Source of the DNA: Adineta vaga
Lineage: Eukaryota; Rotifera
Assembly: GCA_021613535.1 (NCBI GenBank)
Contig: CP075493.1
Location: 16,430,001-16,494,000, forward strand
Length of the DNA: 64,000 bases
Direction of reading: 5' to 3'
The position numbers and the translations under genes are program-made. Positions 22,473-35,276 of the stretch are shown one piece after another. The notes below the pieces were generated by a model, which made no database searches, had not been told where the DNA came from, and saw only the letters and a list, made by a program, of their open reading frames with translations. How positions within the stretch are numbered: position 1 is the first letter of the stretch; each line of letters starts with the position of its first letter.

Positions 22473-23574
22473 TAAATATTGAAAAAAGAGTTTTAATAAA
22501 AAAAAGCTTTTATGAATAATAAGAGTATCTGTCAAGTGTACATAAACGGTAGGAAAAGGTGAAGAAACGCATTTAAATACTTAATCAAAAGCTGAAATTC
22601 TCAATTATTCACGTGTTATTAATAAAATATTAGACATTCCTTTTTTTTAATGAAATTATCACTTGTAGAATGTAAAAATGGTGTGAGGCTTAAAAGCACT
22701 CTTTCAAATAAAAAATAACATGAATGGTTCACAATCACGATTCTCCATAGGATGTTAAATGCGTTCTTCCGAATTGTTGCCTGCTAGACATCTATAAATA
22801 CATGCAATGAAGAACAAATTGACAATTAAATTCTCTTTAATTAGGAATTCATGATTATTTGTGATGTATTAGAATTAAAAATGAAATGAATATTACTCTC
22901 GCTTTACTTATATTAAAAGAAAATATTGCGGAAAAAGAATAAAATTTAAAAGAAATACTATGGCGTGACGTATAGCTTTTATTCCTATGCAAACATAAGG
23001 ACATTTTCATATACATAATGTATGTGTTTTTCCGTATATATATAGGTGACGATGTGGGTGAAGAAGATATAGATATACCCACACCCGCACCCTTTTTATA
23101 AAAATAGTTTTTCTTTCTATGCCTCGTAATAGAGAAGAAAATTGCAAAATACTGAGAGGCTCGTTTAATCCGGGACATCCGTTATTCATGAACTATAAAG
23201 AATCTGTTCACTACTCTATCATTATCAATACAAAAATTAAATTTATACGATAGAATTTTATCTCTTTGATATTATCCAGATATTTAAATAATTGAAGAAT
23301 ATTTTTCTCAGTGTATAAATGCATCAATATTTGTCATCGATAAAAAATAATTGGACATAAATATTTACATTTGTTCTATATATTTAATATCCTTACAGAT
23401 AAAAAACTGCACGTGTTTGAAAAAAAAACTCACATTTCATTCATATCTTCACTTTCTACATCAAACTTGTTTTTGCAGATACTCTTTTTTCTGTCATCAT
23501 TTGTACTTATTATAAAGTATTTATACAAGAATAGGTTATTCGATAAAAATAAAAGACTCTGAATAGCTAACAAG
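22473..23574. other. intergenic with one palindrome
   Basis: No gene seen. The palindrome at 23051-23092 is listed separately. Confidence 0.4.
23051..23092. repeat. telomere-like palindrome
   Basis: GATGTGGGTGAAGAAGATAT and ATACCCACACCCGCACCC. It has the common GAAGAAGAT spacer. Confidence 0.7.
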
Positions 23575-24656
23575 ATGATTTGGTCTCTTCATACATTACC
23601 TATGGAGTTTGTTAGTCGTATAATTGACAATCTTAGTGAAGAAGATATATTACTATCATTATATAATGTCTGTAAACGATTGAATATCATAATTGATGTA
23701 TATCCTCGATATCAAGTAAAGTTAAATTGATTTCTTTTATTTTTCTCATATGAATGTGAATTTAAATTAATTAATTAATGAACGTGTTATGATATATTAG
23801 ATTCTATCAAAAAATTTCTCTATAGACTTTGACTGAACTTAACTTCCATCGGAAGAAACTTAATGAACAACAAATACAATATCTGGTTGAATTTTTAGAA
23901 ACAAATTCAGTGAGAAAATAGTCTTTCTCGTTTTTACAATATCGTTTCTAATATCTTTCTATACAGACAATTACTTCACTTTCTTTTTCAAACAATCGAA
24001 TAGGTTCAGAAGGAGCAAAATATTTGGCTAAATTATTAGAAAACAATACAGTAAGAAATTTGTTTTCTTTTCTTTTGTTCAATCTGCATAATCTCTGTTA
24101 TATGAATAATATAGACATTGGTCTCAATCTATATTTCAAATGAAAAGATTGGTGCACAAGGTACAAAATATTTAGCTAAGGCATTAGAAAAGAATGCGGT
24201 GAGAGAGATTTCCTTTTTCTTTTCTATTACATATTAATTGATTTTCTTGTAACTCAGACATTGACTAAACTATTTATTGAGGAAGATAATGCTGGTACAC
24301 AAGGAGCATATCATCTCGCACAAGCATTACAGAAAAACACAGTATAGAATCTTCTTTTTCTTTCTTTCTATGAATTATTCTGCATTACATTACAATTTAG
24401 ACAATTACTCATCTAAGTCTTGAAGCAAACAAAATCGGTAATACAGGAGCGCGACATTTTGCGCGCGCTTTGAAGAAAAATACGGTAAAAAATTTTCTCG
24501 GTCTTATTTCCTTTAAATAATAATTCTTATTATTATTTAATATAGACACTTGTCCAACTTTATATTACAAATAATGGAATAGAAGATCATGTGGGAGAAC
24601 ATTTATTCGAAAGCATCAATCAATCCATCGACAGAGTCTATTATTCTGATGATTAA
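23575..24656 (+). CDS. F-box protein with leucine-rich repeats, one repeat per exon
   Basis: Seven exons: 23575-23715, 23826-23909, 23967-24050, 24115-24198, 24258-24341, 24401-24484 and 24546-24656, all in phase 0; spliced length 223 residues. Exon 1 (47 codons) encodes an F-box-like motif, TLPMEFVSRIIDNLSEEDIL. The five middle exons are each exactly 84 nt and each encodes one 28-residue ribonuclease-inhibitor-type LRR of the form T-[IL]-T-x-L-x-[LI], ending in ALxxN-[ST]. The last exon has a partial repeat and the stop. Donors are GTAAGA/GTGAGA-like except one GTATAG; acceptors are (T)AG. It is likely a substrate adaptor for an SCF ubiquitin ligase. It is intact and unusually regular. Confidence 0.85.
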
Positions 24657-24809
24657 AATGTTCTCAATTCAATAGAGTATTCATAGATTCAATAATCTTC
24701 TTTATATCATTTCTCTCTTTTGTTTTTTTTTTCTATCATGATAAACTAATAAGTCTCTTTAAAGTGTATTTTATTGAAATTTTGATTTAAAATAAAAGAA
24801 TGAAATCAG

Positions 24810-27800
24810 TTAAAAATGTTGATATGAATGTATAGTTTCAATTTCAAAAAGATTATAAATTGTTGTTCCTAAATCTAATGCTGCTTGAGCAAGTTGTGTT
24901 GTTGAATAATACATTGATGAAATAGCAATAAAAACAGAATCCGCTTGATCATTTGTAGCATAGGGAACAAAATTTGTTGTTATTTCTCCATTAACAAATC
25001 GTGTAAGATAATGTTTCAAGACTTGATCTGTTGCTTCTTGATGTTGATGTTGTAATTGAACAACTATTCGTTTAAGTTGAATAAGACATTGTTCATATTT
25101 AAATAGATCAGTTTTTATCAAATGATTACGATGATGAAATGATCCACGTATTAATTGAAAACATTTTGTTTGTGTTAAAGAAAAATAAGATGACCAAAGA
25201 TTTAAACAATCATTTAATTGTCGATTTAAATCAACAAGTTCATTATGAAGATCAGGAAGAAAAAGACCATTCGCTGCATGTAATCGAAGATCTTCCATAT
25301 TTGAACATTCACTAATTCTCATTACCTAAAAGAAAGAAAAGATTTCAAATAGAATATGTATTATAATTATTACGAACTGCAGTATTTATATTGTTTAACA
25401 TTCTATATAGATCAGTTTGTTGTTGAATAAAAATTCTATATCGAGTTTTCGAAAAACCTTTATTAAGCCAATGAAATGAAGGTTCAATAGATGCATTATC
25501 AACAAGAGTTCGTTGGTTATTAATTAATTGATGAAAACGACTTCGTTGAATATTAAAAAATGCTTCAACATCTGTTCGATTAGAAAAATCAGTTGACATT
25601 TTATCAGAATGTTCATGTTGAAAAACTTTGTCATAAACACAATGAATTGATTCAATATTTTCTTTACATAATTTTAATGTTGCTAAAATGAGATAAAATA
25701 AATTTTTATTGCTAATCTTTTTCTTAAAATACCTTGAATATTTTCTTTGAGTAAATCCATAGCAAAAACAGGAAAAAGAATTAATGTAAGAATCATTGCT
25801 ATTGAAATTCCTACTAGATTTTGTTGAATTCTAAGAAGAGCATAATTTCCACCAGGTAATTTATCTCCAAATGGTAATCGACCTAAATTAACTACAATTG
25901 GTGTTGAAGCTGCAACGGTAACTATATAACCCCACTGAGGAAATAATTTTAAATATCCACAAAGAAATATCCATGGTGCAAGCATGCCAAGTGTTCCATA
26001 AGTATAATTATTAGCTGATAAATACGTTATATACGCCCACATTGCACCTGAAATAGAGAGAAAAAAAATCTATAAAAGATCTTTATTGTACGCCCTTCAG
26101 AGACGAGCTGAGCAATAATGAGAATTTTTTCAACAACTCAGTCATTTCTTGAGGGATCATTTTCATATTGATGAGACTGAACTGTGCAGAAACTTTCACG
26201 ATGATTTCCCTCTTCTTTCAAAAGTTATCGGTTAAACGGACGGACACACTGATCGTTTCTAGTAGTGTATTCACCTATAATCAAATGTTTTCTTACCGAG
26301 TAAAGTTCCAATGAGTCTCATTTTCATTGTTGTAAATGCTCCTCCAACAGTATCACCTTGTGACATACAAAGAGCGACCATAATCCATATTCCATTTTCA
26401 AAAACAGAAGCTAATCGTGGAACCATGACGAAAACCGATCCAACACCAATGATAATCATACTTTTTACAGCTGATAGAAAACGAGACCATTCTGGTTTAA
26501 AATATTCTTTTAAAGATTTTCGTTTTTTTCGTTGTTTTGTAATTTTAGTTTTATTTACTGCTTTTGTTAATAATCTAACTATGGTACCAAGTTGAAAAAG
26601 AAAAAAAGCATGTGAAAGATGATCACGTGAACGAATTGTTGTTGATGATTGAAAAACTTGTTCAATTCGATGAAGACGAGCTTTAATGTAAGCTGAACGA
26701 AGGGAATCAAAACTTGTCTGAAGATTTAAAAGATGATTTTGAAATTCATCATGATTTATTGATGATGGAAGAAGATTCGAAATAAATTGAGTTTGAGCAG
26801 AACTTAAATTCTTCAAACTTGATTCTAATTCATTAATAAAATGTTGATGATATTCATTAAATTTACATTGTTTTACCATTAGTTGAAGTGAACATATATG
26901 TAATAACAATGTATTCATTAGATCTTCTTGTTCTTAACAAAAAAAAACGTACAAAAGTATTATCAGTCATAATGAAAATAAAAAGAAGTCAAAACCTTGA
27001 ATACTAAGATCAAAAATTTGTTTTCGTTGTCGATTAAATAATCGTTGTAAAAATTGTGATGGTTCATATCGAGCTTCGTTAAGTCTTGTTTGAATTAACA
27101 TCATTATTTCACGTATCATTTGTTCAAGAATCATTGATCGTGATAAAAATAGTTTGGAATTTATTTCATCTCGAGATAAAAATGCTTGAATAATCGTTGT
27201 ATGCATTTGTTGAAATTGATATAAACAATAATTGATACGATTTTCTATATCAAATGTTGCAAAAAGTGGAAAAATAAATAAAGAAACAAGTATACATATA
27301 AACATTCCAATGATATATTCTTCAAGTAATTCAAATGGAAATATTAATGGAACATTATTTTGATTAATTATTGTCGAAAAAAATAAACAATTGAATAATA
27401 AACTTAGTTTTCGTACAGGCATCTAATAGAATAATAAAAACAAAGTTCTGAACATAGTTCTTTCCCAATCGTTTACCTTTGTACATTTGTATGAAATACA
27501 AAATGATAATAGAAGAAAAAGAATTTCACCAACAATATAATTATGATAACCAAGACCGATTTTTTGTAGAATAAAAAAGAAGATTGAAAGAGGAACAATG
27601 ATTAATGTTATTCGAATATTTGTTGATAAAGTTAATCCAAATGTTTCTTGAATACATAGAATACTCATATTTGGAATCATAAATTTTAATGTTAAATGAT
27701 TTTGTAATTCACTTGCATAAGTAATAAAACCACCAATAAGAAAAGCAACTAACATTCGAAATGCAAATTGAAGATGTCGAGTAAATGATGAATGAATCCA

Positions 27801-27863
27801 TCGAAATGATAGTACATCGTAATTATAATTGAAATATATATGAAAGATTGTTAAAAGAGACAT
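24810..27863 (-). CDS. FUSC / aromatic-acid-exporter-type membrane protein, six exons
   Basis: Exons: 27863-27477, 27422-26996, 26932-26297, 26047-25733, 25682-25378 and 25325-24810; 861 residues in total. All junctions keep frame (phases 0,1,1,1,0). The protein has two hydrophobic bundles, about residues 1-200 and 390-540, with soluble helical regions between and after them. The second bundle carries the FUSC-like signature: RLASVFENGIWIMVALCMSQ, then GGAFTTMKMRLIGTLLGAMW. This fold is known from bacterial fusaric-acid and p-hydroxybenzoate efflux proteins, plant ALMT channels and fungal relatives. The likely role is export of organic acids or a related anion path at a membrane; the substrate is unknown. 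The 249-nt fourth-exon intron is far longer than the other introns (50-63 nt) and may hold an inserted repeat. The fifth junction uses a weak GTTCGT donor, needed for phase. Confidence 0.8.
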
Positions 27864-29932
27864 CTATTAATAATGTTCTAAGATACTGCAAAGAGAGAAA
27901 GTAAATGAATTTAAGTAACTTGAATCTATCACGCATAACGCTTGTGCTTGAAAGAACGAAACAGAGTAAGATAATTTATCGAAGCACATGTTATACATAT
28001 TTATTAAATATGCACATAGACTTTGTCAATAGTAATTTATGTTTTTTTTCGTATTCTTTCGTTTTGTACTATGAGTACAAATAAAACTTGAGGAGAATGT
28101 CTATTTTGGTCGATCTCATATAGTTATTTTCGCCGCACTATTTGATCCGGATAAAGGCGGTGGAACACTTTCATTTTAAGGGAGGCTAAAAATATCGAAA
28201 ATGATGATCAGAGAACGAAGGAGAGGTAATAATTAACTCTTAGAAATCGTGAGTTTCTGCCAGGAGTCTCTTTACAATATTGTTAACACTGTATTTCTTA
28301 GTTTCTCAATGAACAGAGCTTCTAGAAGTAGAGTGTGCTAGGCGAAAAGTAAAAAAAAGTTCTGAATTTTATTTGTTATCTCATTCGTTGTGGTACTGTG
28401 CAAAGTAACTATAGCATAATTTACGATTTCTGATAGCCATTACCGGCAAGCGTGTCTAAATTTTGAATTTTTTCGTGAAAAATATACTATCTCTTCAGTT
28501 TTCTACGATGCTGTTGAAGCTCTCTCAAAAAAATAGACCATGTTCAATCTTCCCAAGTCTATAATGGCTCCTCTGCCTGTGTTTGCCTGTCTATGTCACA
28601 TTTTATTGCTTCGTATAATTTCTTAGCTTTTCGTATTCATACCTGAATTCGAGTTGCGTGCATTATAGAATTCACAAAATGAATATTTAAATAAATACTA
28701 TAGTAGCATCAATAAATATTCACAAGGAAAATATTTGATGATAATGGCAATACGAGAAATCATGATGTTTTGAAGTATAAGAGCGTTTAGAACACTCTTC
28801 TCACTCTTCCAAAAAGAGCTCTATGAATGCAGGAAATCAACGTTATTTATGGTCTAGTTGTCTATCGATTGATATATGACAGGCAGTGCATAAACTACAA
28901 TAATTCATTTTTCGAAAACAGAATTTGTTTTAGCTGAAACAGTAGTATTTAGTTAATTTCGTTGTTTTAATCCTTCAGCTGAGAGTCGAGCGAGTCACAC
29001 TCGACGAGCGCTATTTATTTTGTTCAAACTTTGAAATATAATTTGTGAGTTTTTTGTATCACATAGTACAATATTAATTAGACACGTACAGAAACTGCTA
29101 AAAGAATTCGCGTAGTTAGTCTTAACATAATTCATTATCAAATAGATGGTTGTCTCAGAGATGCACCACTGCCGTCCTAGAAAGCATCTGCTAGCACTCG
29201 AATCCAATCCACTAAACACCAGATGGACGAGACGTGTGGGTGTGGGTATATTATATTCACCCACACCCACACCCACACCCTTCTCCTTTCATTATTAATT
29301 AATGAAGAAAACGATTAACAAACGGTTTGACCTTTTTTAAATCTAATTATGAATAGTCTTCTAGAATTTTTTGATAAAATGACGAAATGAAACCGATTTA
29401 AAATAGATATTTTACCAAAAGTACATCACGTTTATGTGTTACTGGACCAGGAGTAATTCTAACATCAATTCGAATGTGCAGAATTTTGCATAGATTAAAG
29501 ATTATCATTGGTCAGAAATATAATATTGAAATGGTATTTGAATATAAAAAACCTTTTAGAAAAAGTAATTAGCCATCGTAGTACTGCGTATAAAAAGAAA
29601 TTTTATGGAAAAAGGACGGAAGTGGCGTTATCCTCTTCATTCACTTACATTCTCACTCTCAAAGAAAAACGAAATTTATTCTTTCACTTATGTTACAATA
29701 AATGTGCAGAACCTTATATGGAAAGAATAAAAACCATCACATAACTAAAGTAGAATATAAAAGTATATATAATAGAATTTATATCATTGATAGTACGTGA
29801 AGATGTAGATATGCATGAAGAAGAGTATGCCTTATAAATTAACATAGTACATCCATGTACATCTTTCGAAATCAGCTCTGTGACCAACCATCTATTTATT
29901 GATCGATCACGCCCTCTTTATTCATTAGACTT
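27864..29932. other. gene-poor stretch
   Basis: No gene is supported. It contains old repeat-like sequence near 28500-28640 and the palindrome at 29233-29282. Confidence 0.4.
29233..29282. repeat. telomere-like palindrome
   Basis: CGTGTGGGTGTGGGTATA pairs with TATTCACCCACACCCACACC. It is one of the best-preserved copies, and its spacer is only a few bases. Confidence 0.8.
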
Positions 29933-29934
29933 GA

Positions 29935-30125
29935 ATGCCTACTGATAATAAGGAAATTCCACAAAATCTTCTCAATCATTCAATCCGATCACTTCATTTT
30001 CAAAATGTATTTTGTTCAACCGAAAAAACGAACAAATATCAATGATCTTGTCAAAAAATTGCCGAATCTTCGTATATTAAAAGTTTGTTGTCAAGATGAT
30101 CAATGAAAAGTCTTGCTCTCAGAAA
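29935..30125 (+). pseudogene. F-box/LRR-family relic
   Basis: Short pieces in two frames match the LRR pattern of the family: LLNHSIRSLHFQNVFCST and, after a frameshift, LVKKLPNLRILKVCCQDDQ followed by a stop. Nothing else of the gene is recognisable. Confidence 0.4.
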
Positions 30126-30620
30126 TCGTGAAATATCAAAAGAAAATCGAATCAAAATAGAAGTAGTAGCTTGGATATGAAAACCTTGTCTATTAGTTAC
30201 AAGATACGGATTTTAGAAAAGAAATGTAAACATCTATTTAGACACTATTCGAAAGGATTCATCGCCTTGATATTGCAAATACTTTTGCTTTTTTTTGTCA
30301 TTTTTTCCAAATTTCAAATTCGCACCGTTGTCCATATTGAGCAAGTTAAATTCTAACTATAATAATCATCTAATAGAACTGAGAATCCATTGCAATGTGT
30401 GTGAAATTATTATGACTGATTGTTCTGATTCAAACATTTTATCAGACACTTTGAACTTAATAATCGTTGAAATGATCTCAATTGATTAAGTTCAATCATC
30501 TGAACATTATAGAATCTATTAGTGGAATGTGTGTTCGTTTTTTCTTATTTAAAATTATACTATGCATTGAAAAACTAGAAGGACGATGTTAAAACAAGTC
30601 TTAACTCGATAAATAATCAT

Positions 30621-30725
30621 CAGAGCTAGGACGAGTACAAGTACAGCAAGTAAAAGTATTTTTCGGAAAGTACACCTACAGTACTCTATACTTAAACACT
30701 CGTACTTTTCCAAGTAAAATGCACT
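30621..30725 (+). mobile_element. TIR-element end, relative of 59005-59633
   Basis: CAGAGCTAGGACGAGTACAA, then GCAAGTAAAAGTA, matches the left end of the element at 59005 closely. The other end was not found nearby, so it is probably a truncated copy. Confidence 0.5.
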
Positions 30726-31707
30726 TTTCGGATTCGACCTATATTTCCTATAAATCCTATGTTTTTTGAAAAATCCTATAATTTGTCCTATTTAGCGCTT
30801 GTTTTACCTATTTTTCCTATGTTACATCAAGAAAGGAAAGTAAATGTGTAAAAACCAGTCAATTTTGTTATATTTGTCCCTTACTCATCAAAGAATACAT
30901 ATACAGGGCTATACAGAAGTCGTGTACCAAAGAGGAACTTTGATATTTCCATTGGTGATAGAAGATCTCAAGGATAGAAAATATTGTATTCTCTCTCTGA
31001 TATTGCAGAATCTTACAAAAATTACCCCTTGCAGACGGACTTTCTACATATACCACTGGAAGTATTTCTCAAAATTTGATGATTATATATATACTTCAAA
31101 TCAATCAAAAGTGCGAAGAAATAGCGCGTTGACTGACTTTATGTGTTAGTAATCTTCCTCATCATATTTAAAAAGTACATGAACTACTTATATGAGAAGC
31201 GTTCCAAATTTTTAGCGAAGGTCTCGAATATATGCTACGATTTTTTTTGAAAACTTTATCTAGCAATGTTTTCAGATCTAAGTGTGATCAACAAAGAACG
31301 CAGCACTCTTTTTACCTTACAAGTATCGTATTTTTCAAATTTCACTTTGAAAAAACTAATAACAATTTCCAACAAAAACTCGCGTTTTTAGAGTGAGTGT
31401 GGTCTTCGCGTACGGCTGGCAAATTGAAGTTTCAAAAGGAAGCTTGTAAAAACAGGAACTTATAATACGGAGGAGGAAGTTAATGAAAGGGTTGATCTTT
31501 TCAAACAAAACCGTTTTCGAAGGGTTAATTGTTTGCTTAGTTGTCTTTTTGCTTATGCTCATACTTTACTGATTAGCTCAGACATAAGAGTCCAAACGAA
31601 AATGATTCTTTTCAACAAAACTTGACTGAACGGTGATCGGATTGAAGGAGCGCAAAGCCTAAATTAATCTGTAAAAATTATGTAAAGTAATGTCTTACTC
31701 ATATTTT

Positions 31708-31792
31708 AGGGTGTGGGTGTGGGCGAGGATCTGAGAGTGGATGTTAGAAACAATGATTACTCTCACCCACACCCACACCCACGCCTTCAAGA
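31708..31792. repeat. telomere-like palindrome
   Basis: GGGTGTGGGTGTGGGCGAGG and CTCACCCACACCCACACCC with a spacer of about 30 bases; right flank CCTTCAAGATA. Alpha-2-macroglobulin homology begins about 110 bases downstream. Confidence 0.75.
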
Positions 31793-31904
31793 TATTTGTG
31801 CAGTATTCGTGATGAGTTTTGAGAACTCATATGTAAATTCAAAGTGCTAATTAAAGAAACCCTGACTGCTAAAGTCTGGCATCAATATAAGGTATTGTAA
31901 TTAT

Positions 31905-33645
31905 TGTGGTCAACATCAATATAAAGATCGAACAACAAATATAAATACAATTGATATTCCAATAGAATTTATCTTATCGAAATCAAATCAGAAGAATTTA
32001 ATTATACAAAAAAATGGTCAAGGTCGATTATATTATCGTGTTGGATTAAATTATGTACCAACAAATTTACAGTTAAATTCAGTTAATTATGGTTTTAAAA
32101 CTGAACGAACATATGTAGCTATTGATAATTCATCACATGTAGAAAAACGGAGAGATGTAATATGGCCCCAGGTCGAAAAATCAGACGTAAGAACATACAC
32201 TATCATATAAGATCGTACTCGTACAAGATTTTTCATCTGATCCTGGCACAAAAATCGTATAATATCTTACATATTTGGTTTTTTCAAGATTCCGTCAGTT
32301 TCCGATTGGCAGATGCGTGCTAAAATCTTGCAAGACTCAGATGAGCAGATTCATATAGGATCTAACAGACTGCCTCTTATAAGAGCTTATCAGATCTGAT
32401 CTGAATCAGACGCAACAAATCATATAATACATCTAAAACGCAGATCATGTCGGTAGGTGTACGATCATATGCGATTTTCTTTCCTTTCCAAATTCTCGAT
32501 TCCACAGTCTGTTTGTGATACATATAACTCAATAACAGTTAAAATATTCCTTCAAAAGCTAATGTCTCATAGTAACAACTATCTAAATGACTATACACTC
32601 AATGAGCTACTATCGTGAAAAACATTAATTTATTTCAACAACATTGATGCAAATGAACGAAAAGTATTGAAAAAATATCGACGCCAAAAACATTCATGCG
32701 GTTTGACAACAATCACTTTTTAACAGTTCCACCTTTCCCAACAAAACCCACACGCGACAAGATAAAATATAGACTATTAACCACTCGAAATTATCGGTCT
32801 AAAAACCTAACCAACATAGTTTATAGATGAAAAGAGACATGAAATTTTTTAAAAGTCACCTTCAAAATCTGTCGAAAAAATCCTCGGTTTTCCTATGTCA
32901 AAAATATCGATATAGTTATATCTATAGGACTTTGTTTTGTTTTTATATCGAAAATTTCGACGTGTTTCATCATTTAACGAGAGTTGTGTGTTTTGAACAC
33001 GCGAGAAATTAGCTTGAGAATATACTGAATACGATCTATTTATACAATTTTATATAGATGTTTTCGTTTGAAAGAGGACTGTTTATGAATAGGGTGTGCA
33101 TGTTGCAAAATCTATGTAAATCTTATGATAAGTTCAGATACGGTCAGACAAGATCAGTTTATCTGTTGGTGTACGAAACCTATACAAAGAATTGATGTAG
33201 AAAATCAGTGCCGACGATTTTTTGTGTGATTTTTCGTATGATCTTGACTCAATATCATATATGATCATATAAGGATCAGTGGCTGTTCTTACCATCTGAT
33301 TGTTTGACTTGGGAAGTTATATTACGAATGACAATAACACAACGACGATATCATATTGTATTAGTTGATTATTTACCAGCTGGTTGTGAAATAATCAATA
33401 AAGAATTAAAAGGTACACTGATCGGTGATACAAATTCACTTATTAGTTGGATTGAACACAGAAATTTATGTGATGAACGTGTTGAAGCATTTAATTCATT
33501 ATTATGGCCTGATATTTATCAATGTACTTATACTATACGTACAACATCATCTGGAATATTTATAATACCATCAGCAAGAGCAGAAGAAATGTATTCACCA
33601 GAAAATTTTGGTCGATGTGCTACAGAAAATGTTATTATCAAGTAA
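31905..33645 (+). pseudogene. alpha-2-macroglobulin (bacterial-type), C-terminal fragment split by an insertion
   Basis: The left part (31905-32175) encodes GQGRLYYRVGLNYVPTNLQL and KTERTYVAID, typical of the late MG domains of large alpha-2-macroglobulin-like protease traps. The right part (33294-33645) continues RRYHIVLVDYLPAGCEI, RVEAFNSLLWPDIY, then PSARAEEMYSPENFGR and a natural-looking end ENVIIK with TAA. Between them lie about 1.1 kb of unrelated sequence with inverted ends. The bait and thioester regions are absent. The family traps proteases, and bdelloid copies resemble bacterial ones as I recall. It is not functional as read. Confidence 0.65.
32170..33293. mobile_element. insertion with imperfect terminal inverted repeats
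   Basis: The left end reads CAGACGTAAGAACATACACT and the right end, on the other strand, CAGATGGTAAGAACAGCCAC, followed on both by ATATA-rich AGATC/TGATC sequence. The interior has no convincing protein. Apart from a possible AT, I see no target duplication. It splits the alpha-2-macroglobulin fragment. Confidence 0.55.
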
Positions 33646-33942
33646 ATAATAGAGATTTGATGACTAATAATCAGCTTCTTTCTTTCTTATACCACTTTAT
33701 TTACTCATTCCTCGCTTCTCCCAGATATGCACTTACTTAACTACCCATAATCAATGTGTAGTATCACATAATCCATCGGGGACACACATAATTTGAATAC
33801 TTTTCGTTCTTGCTTTTTTATATCGAAATGTTAAACATAAACAAAATTAAAGGAAAATTTTTATACAAATCGAGATTTAAAAGAAATCGTTTCTTTGACA
33901 AGTGATTGTTTTTGTTACTGATTATGTCATTTATTAGATATA

Positions 33943-34076
33943 TATCCTAAAAGTTGAGGAATATTAGTGGATTTGGTGTATTACTCTTTTTGAGTAACGA
34001 TATCGTTTCGTAGATTTCTAAGGTGCTTCTCACATATCTCGTCTTTCGAGCACTCGCCTTCTCAACTTTTAGGATA
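33943..34076. repeat. 16-bp inverted repeat around a 102-base loop
   Basis: TATCCTAAAAGTTGAG (33943-33958) is exactly inverted as CTCAACTTTTAGGATA (34061-34076). It may be a small MITE. No duplication of the target is clear. Confidence 0.5.
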
Positions 34077-35210
34077 CACTTTGCCTTTGAGTATTGTGAC
34101 GGCTAGCTGTCGATACCCAGCATAATGGTATCATGACATCTATGAGTCATATCCATCTTTATTTTGTAATGTGCTTAACGTTTATTTTGTATTTTTTATG
34201 AACATTCGCTGAAGTGTGTGATGAGAATGTAACCATTAGTGTCTTCTAATTATCTCCTTCGCTAGAGGAATATCCTTTACTTGTTTATAAGATACACTAG
34301 AATCTTTTCAATTTATTCATTGTTCGTAATTTACATATGTAGATGTCGATAGTGACAAGTGCATCTGTTATTTATAAGATGAAATTTATTTCAAACCTAG
34401 ATTATTATTGGATGTCATCGGTGAGCAATATCGAGTTGAAATAGAGGAAAACAATTTTGTCTTTATTTATTATACTCATCTGTTTGATAATATTCAAGTT
34501 CTAAAAAATTAGACCCTATAACAAAGATACAAAGTCAATCAGTAAATTATATATAATTGCACTATCATTTTCATCAACAAAAAATTCGATTATTGAAATG
34601 ATTCATTTCTTACATAAGTAAGTTGTTCTTTTTGTTGTTTCGTACTTTCGAGATCATTTTTCGTCAAGTCCCGATTCATATTATTTGATGTTGCATCACA
34701 TTGTTTTGCATTTTTTTCAGAGTTCATATACCATATGCTTTTGCGTTGTTCTTCGACTTTTAATTTTATTGTCAAATCGAACGAAAATATTACGATCGCA
34801 GTAAATCAGCAGAATTTAAAATCACCAGCATCTTGTTGGCAAATCATAAAACTGATCTACTACTTGAGAGCGTGGATGTGTCATGGCTTCTAGCCATCAC
34901 ATATTTTTGCTCGCTCCCTTATCTTATGGCGTGATAATTATATGATATAGTCATTGCTTGTTCTCATCTTACTACGTGTCTATGTTTCATGATAGTGGAG
35001 ACGTGTGAGAGTGGGTATTCGTTCTAGAAGATGCATGTTTTTTCCATTCATTGGATATACGGAGTAAAGTTTCACAGAGTGGAATGAGGCTCTAAGTAAA
35101 ATTTAAGAAAGACTAAAAATAGTAATCGCATGCAAACAGTAATTTTCTATTACGATCTTCTCCTTTCAAATATATTTAATTTTTTTTTGTTTGAAAGAGC
35201 ATATCAAGAT

Positions 35211-35276
35211 GCAGTTAAGTACGAAATCGTTTTTTAAAATGTAAGAATTTTAGAAAACGATTCTGTACTTAACTGC
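35211..35276. ncRNA. foldback hairpin, precursor-miRNA-like
   Basis: GCAGTTAAGTAC at 35211-35222 pairs exactly with GTACTTAACTGC at 35265-35276. After one bulge the stem continues through GAAATCGTTTT / AAAACGATTC, leaving a loop of about 15 bases or less. Size and single-bulge stem fit a pre-miRNA. It could equally be a small foldback element. Confidence 0.4.

Noticed and set aside
34614-34775. Minus-strand open stretch ending at a GTAAGA donor-like site (KNDLESTKQQKEQLTY)
   Set aside because: No acceptor-linked neighbour, no family recognised; too weak to call an exon.
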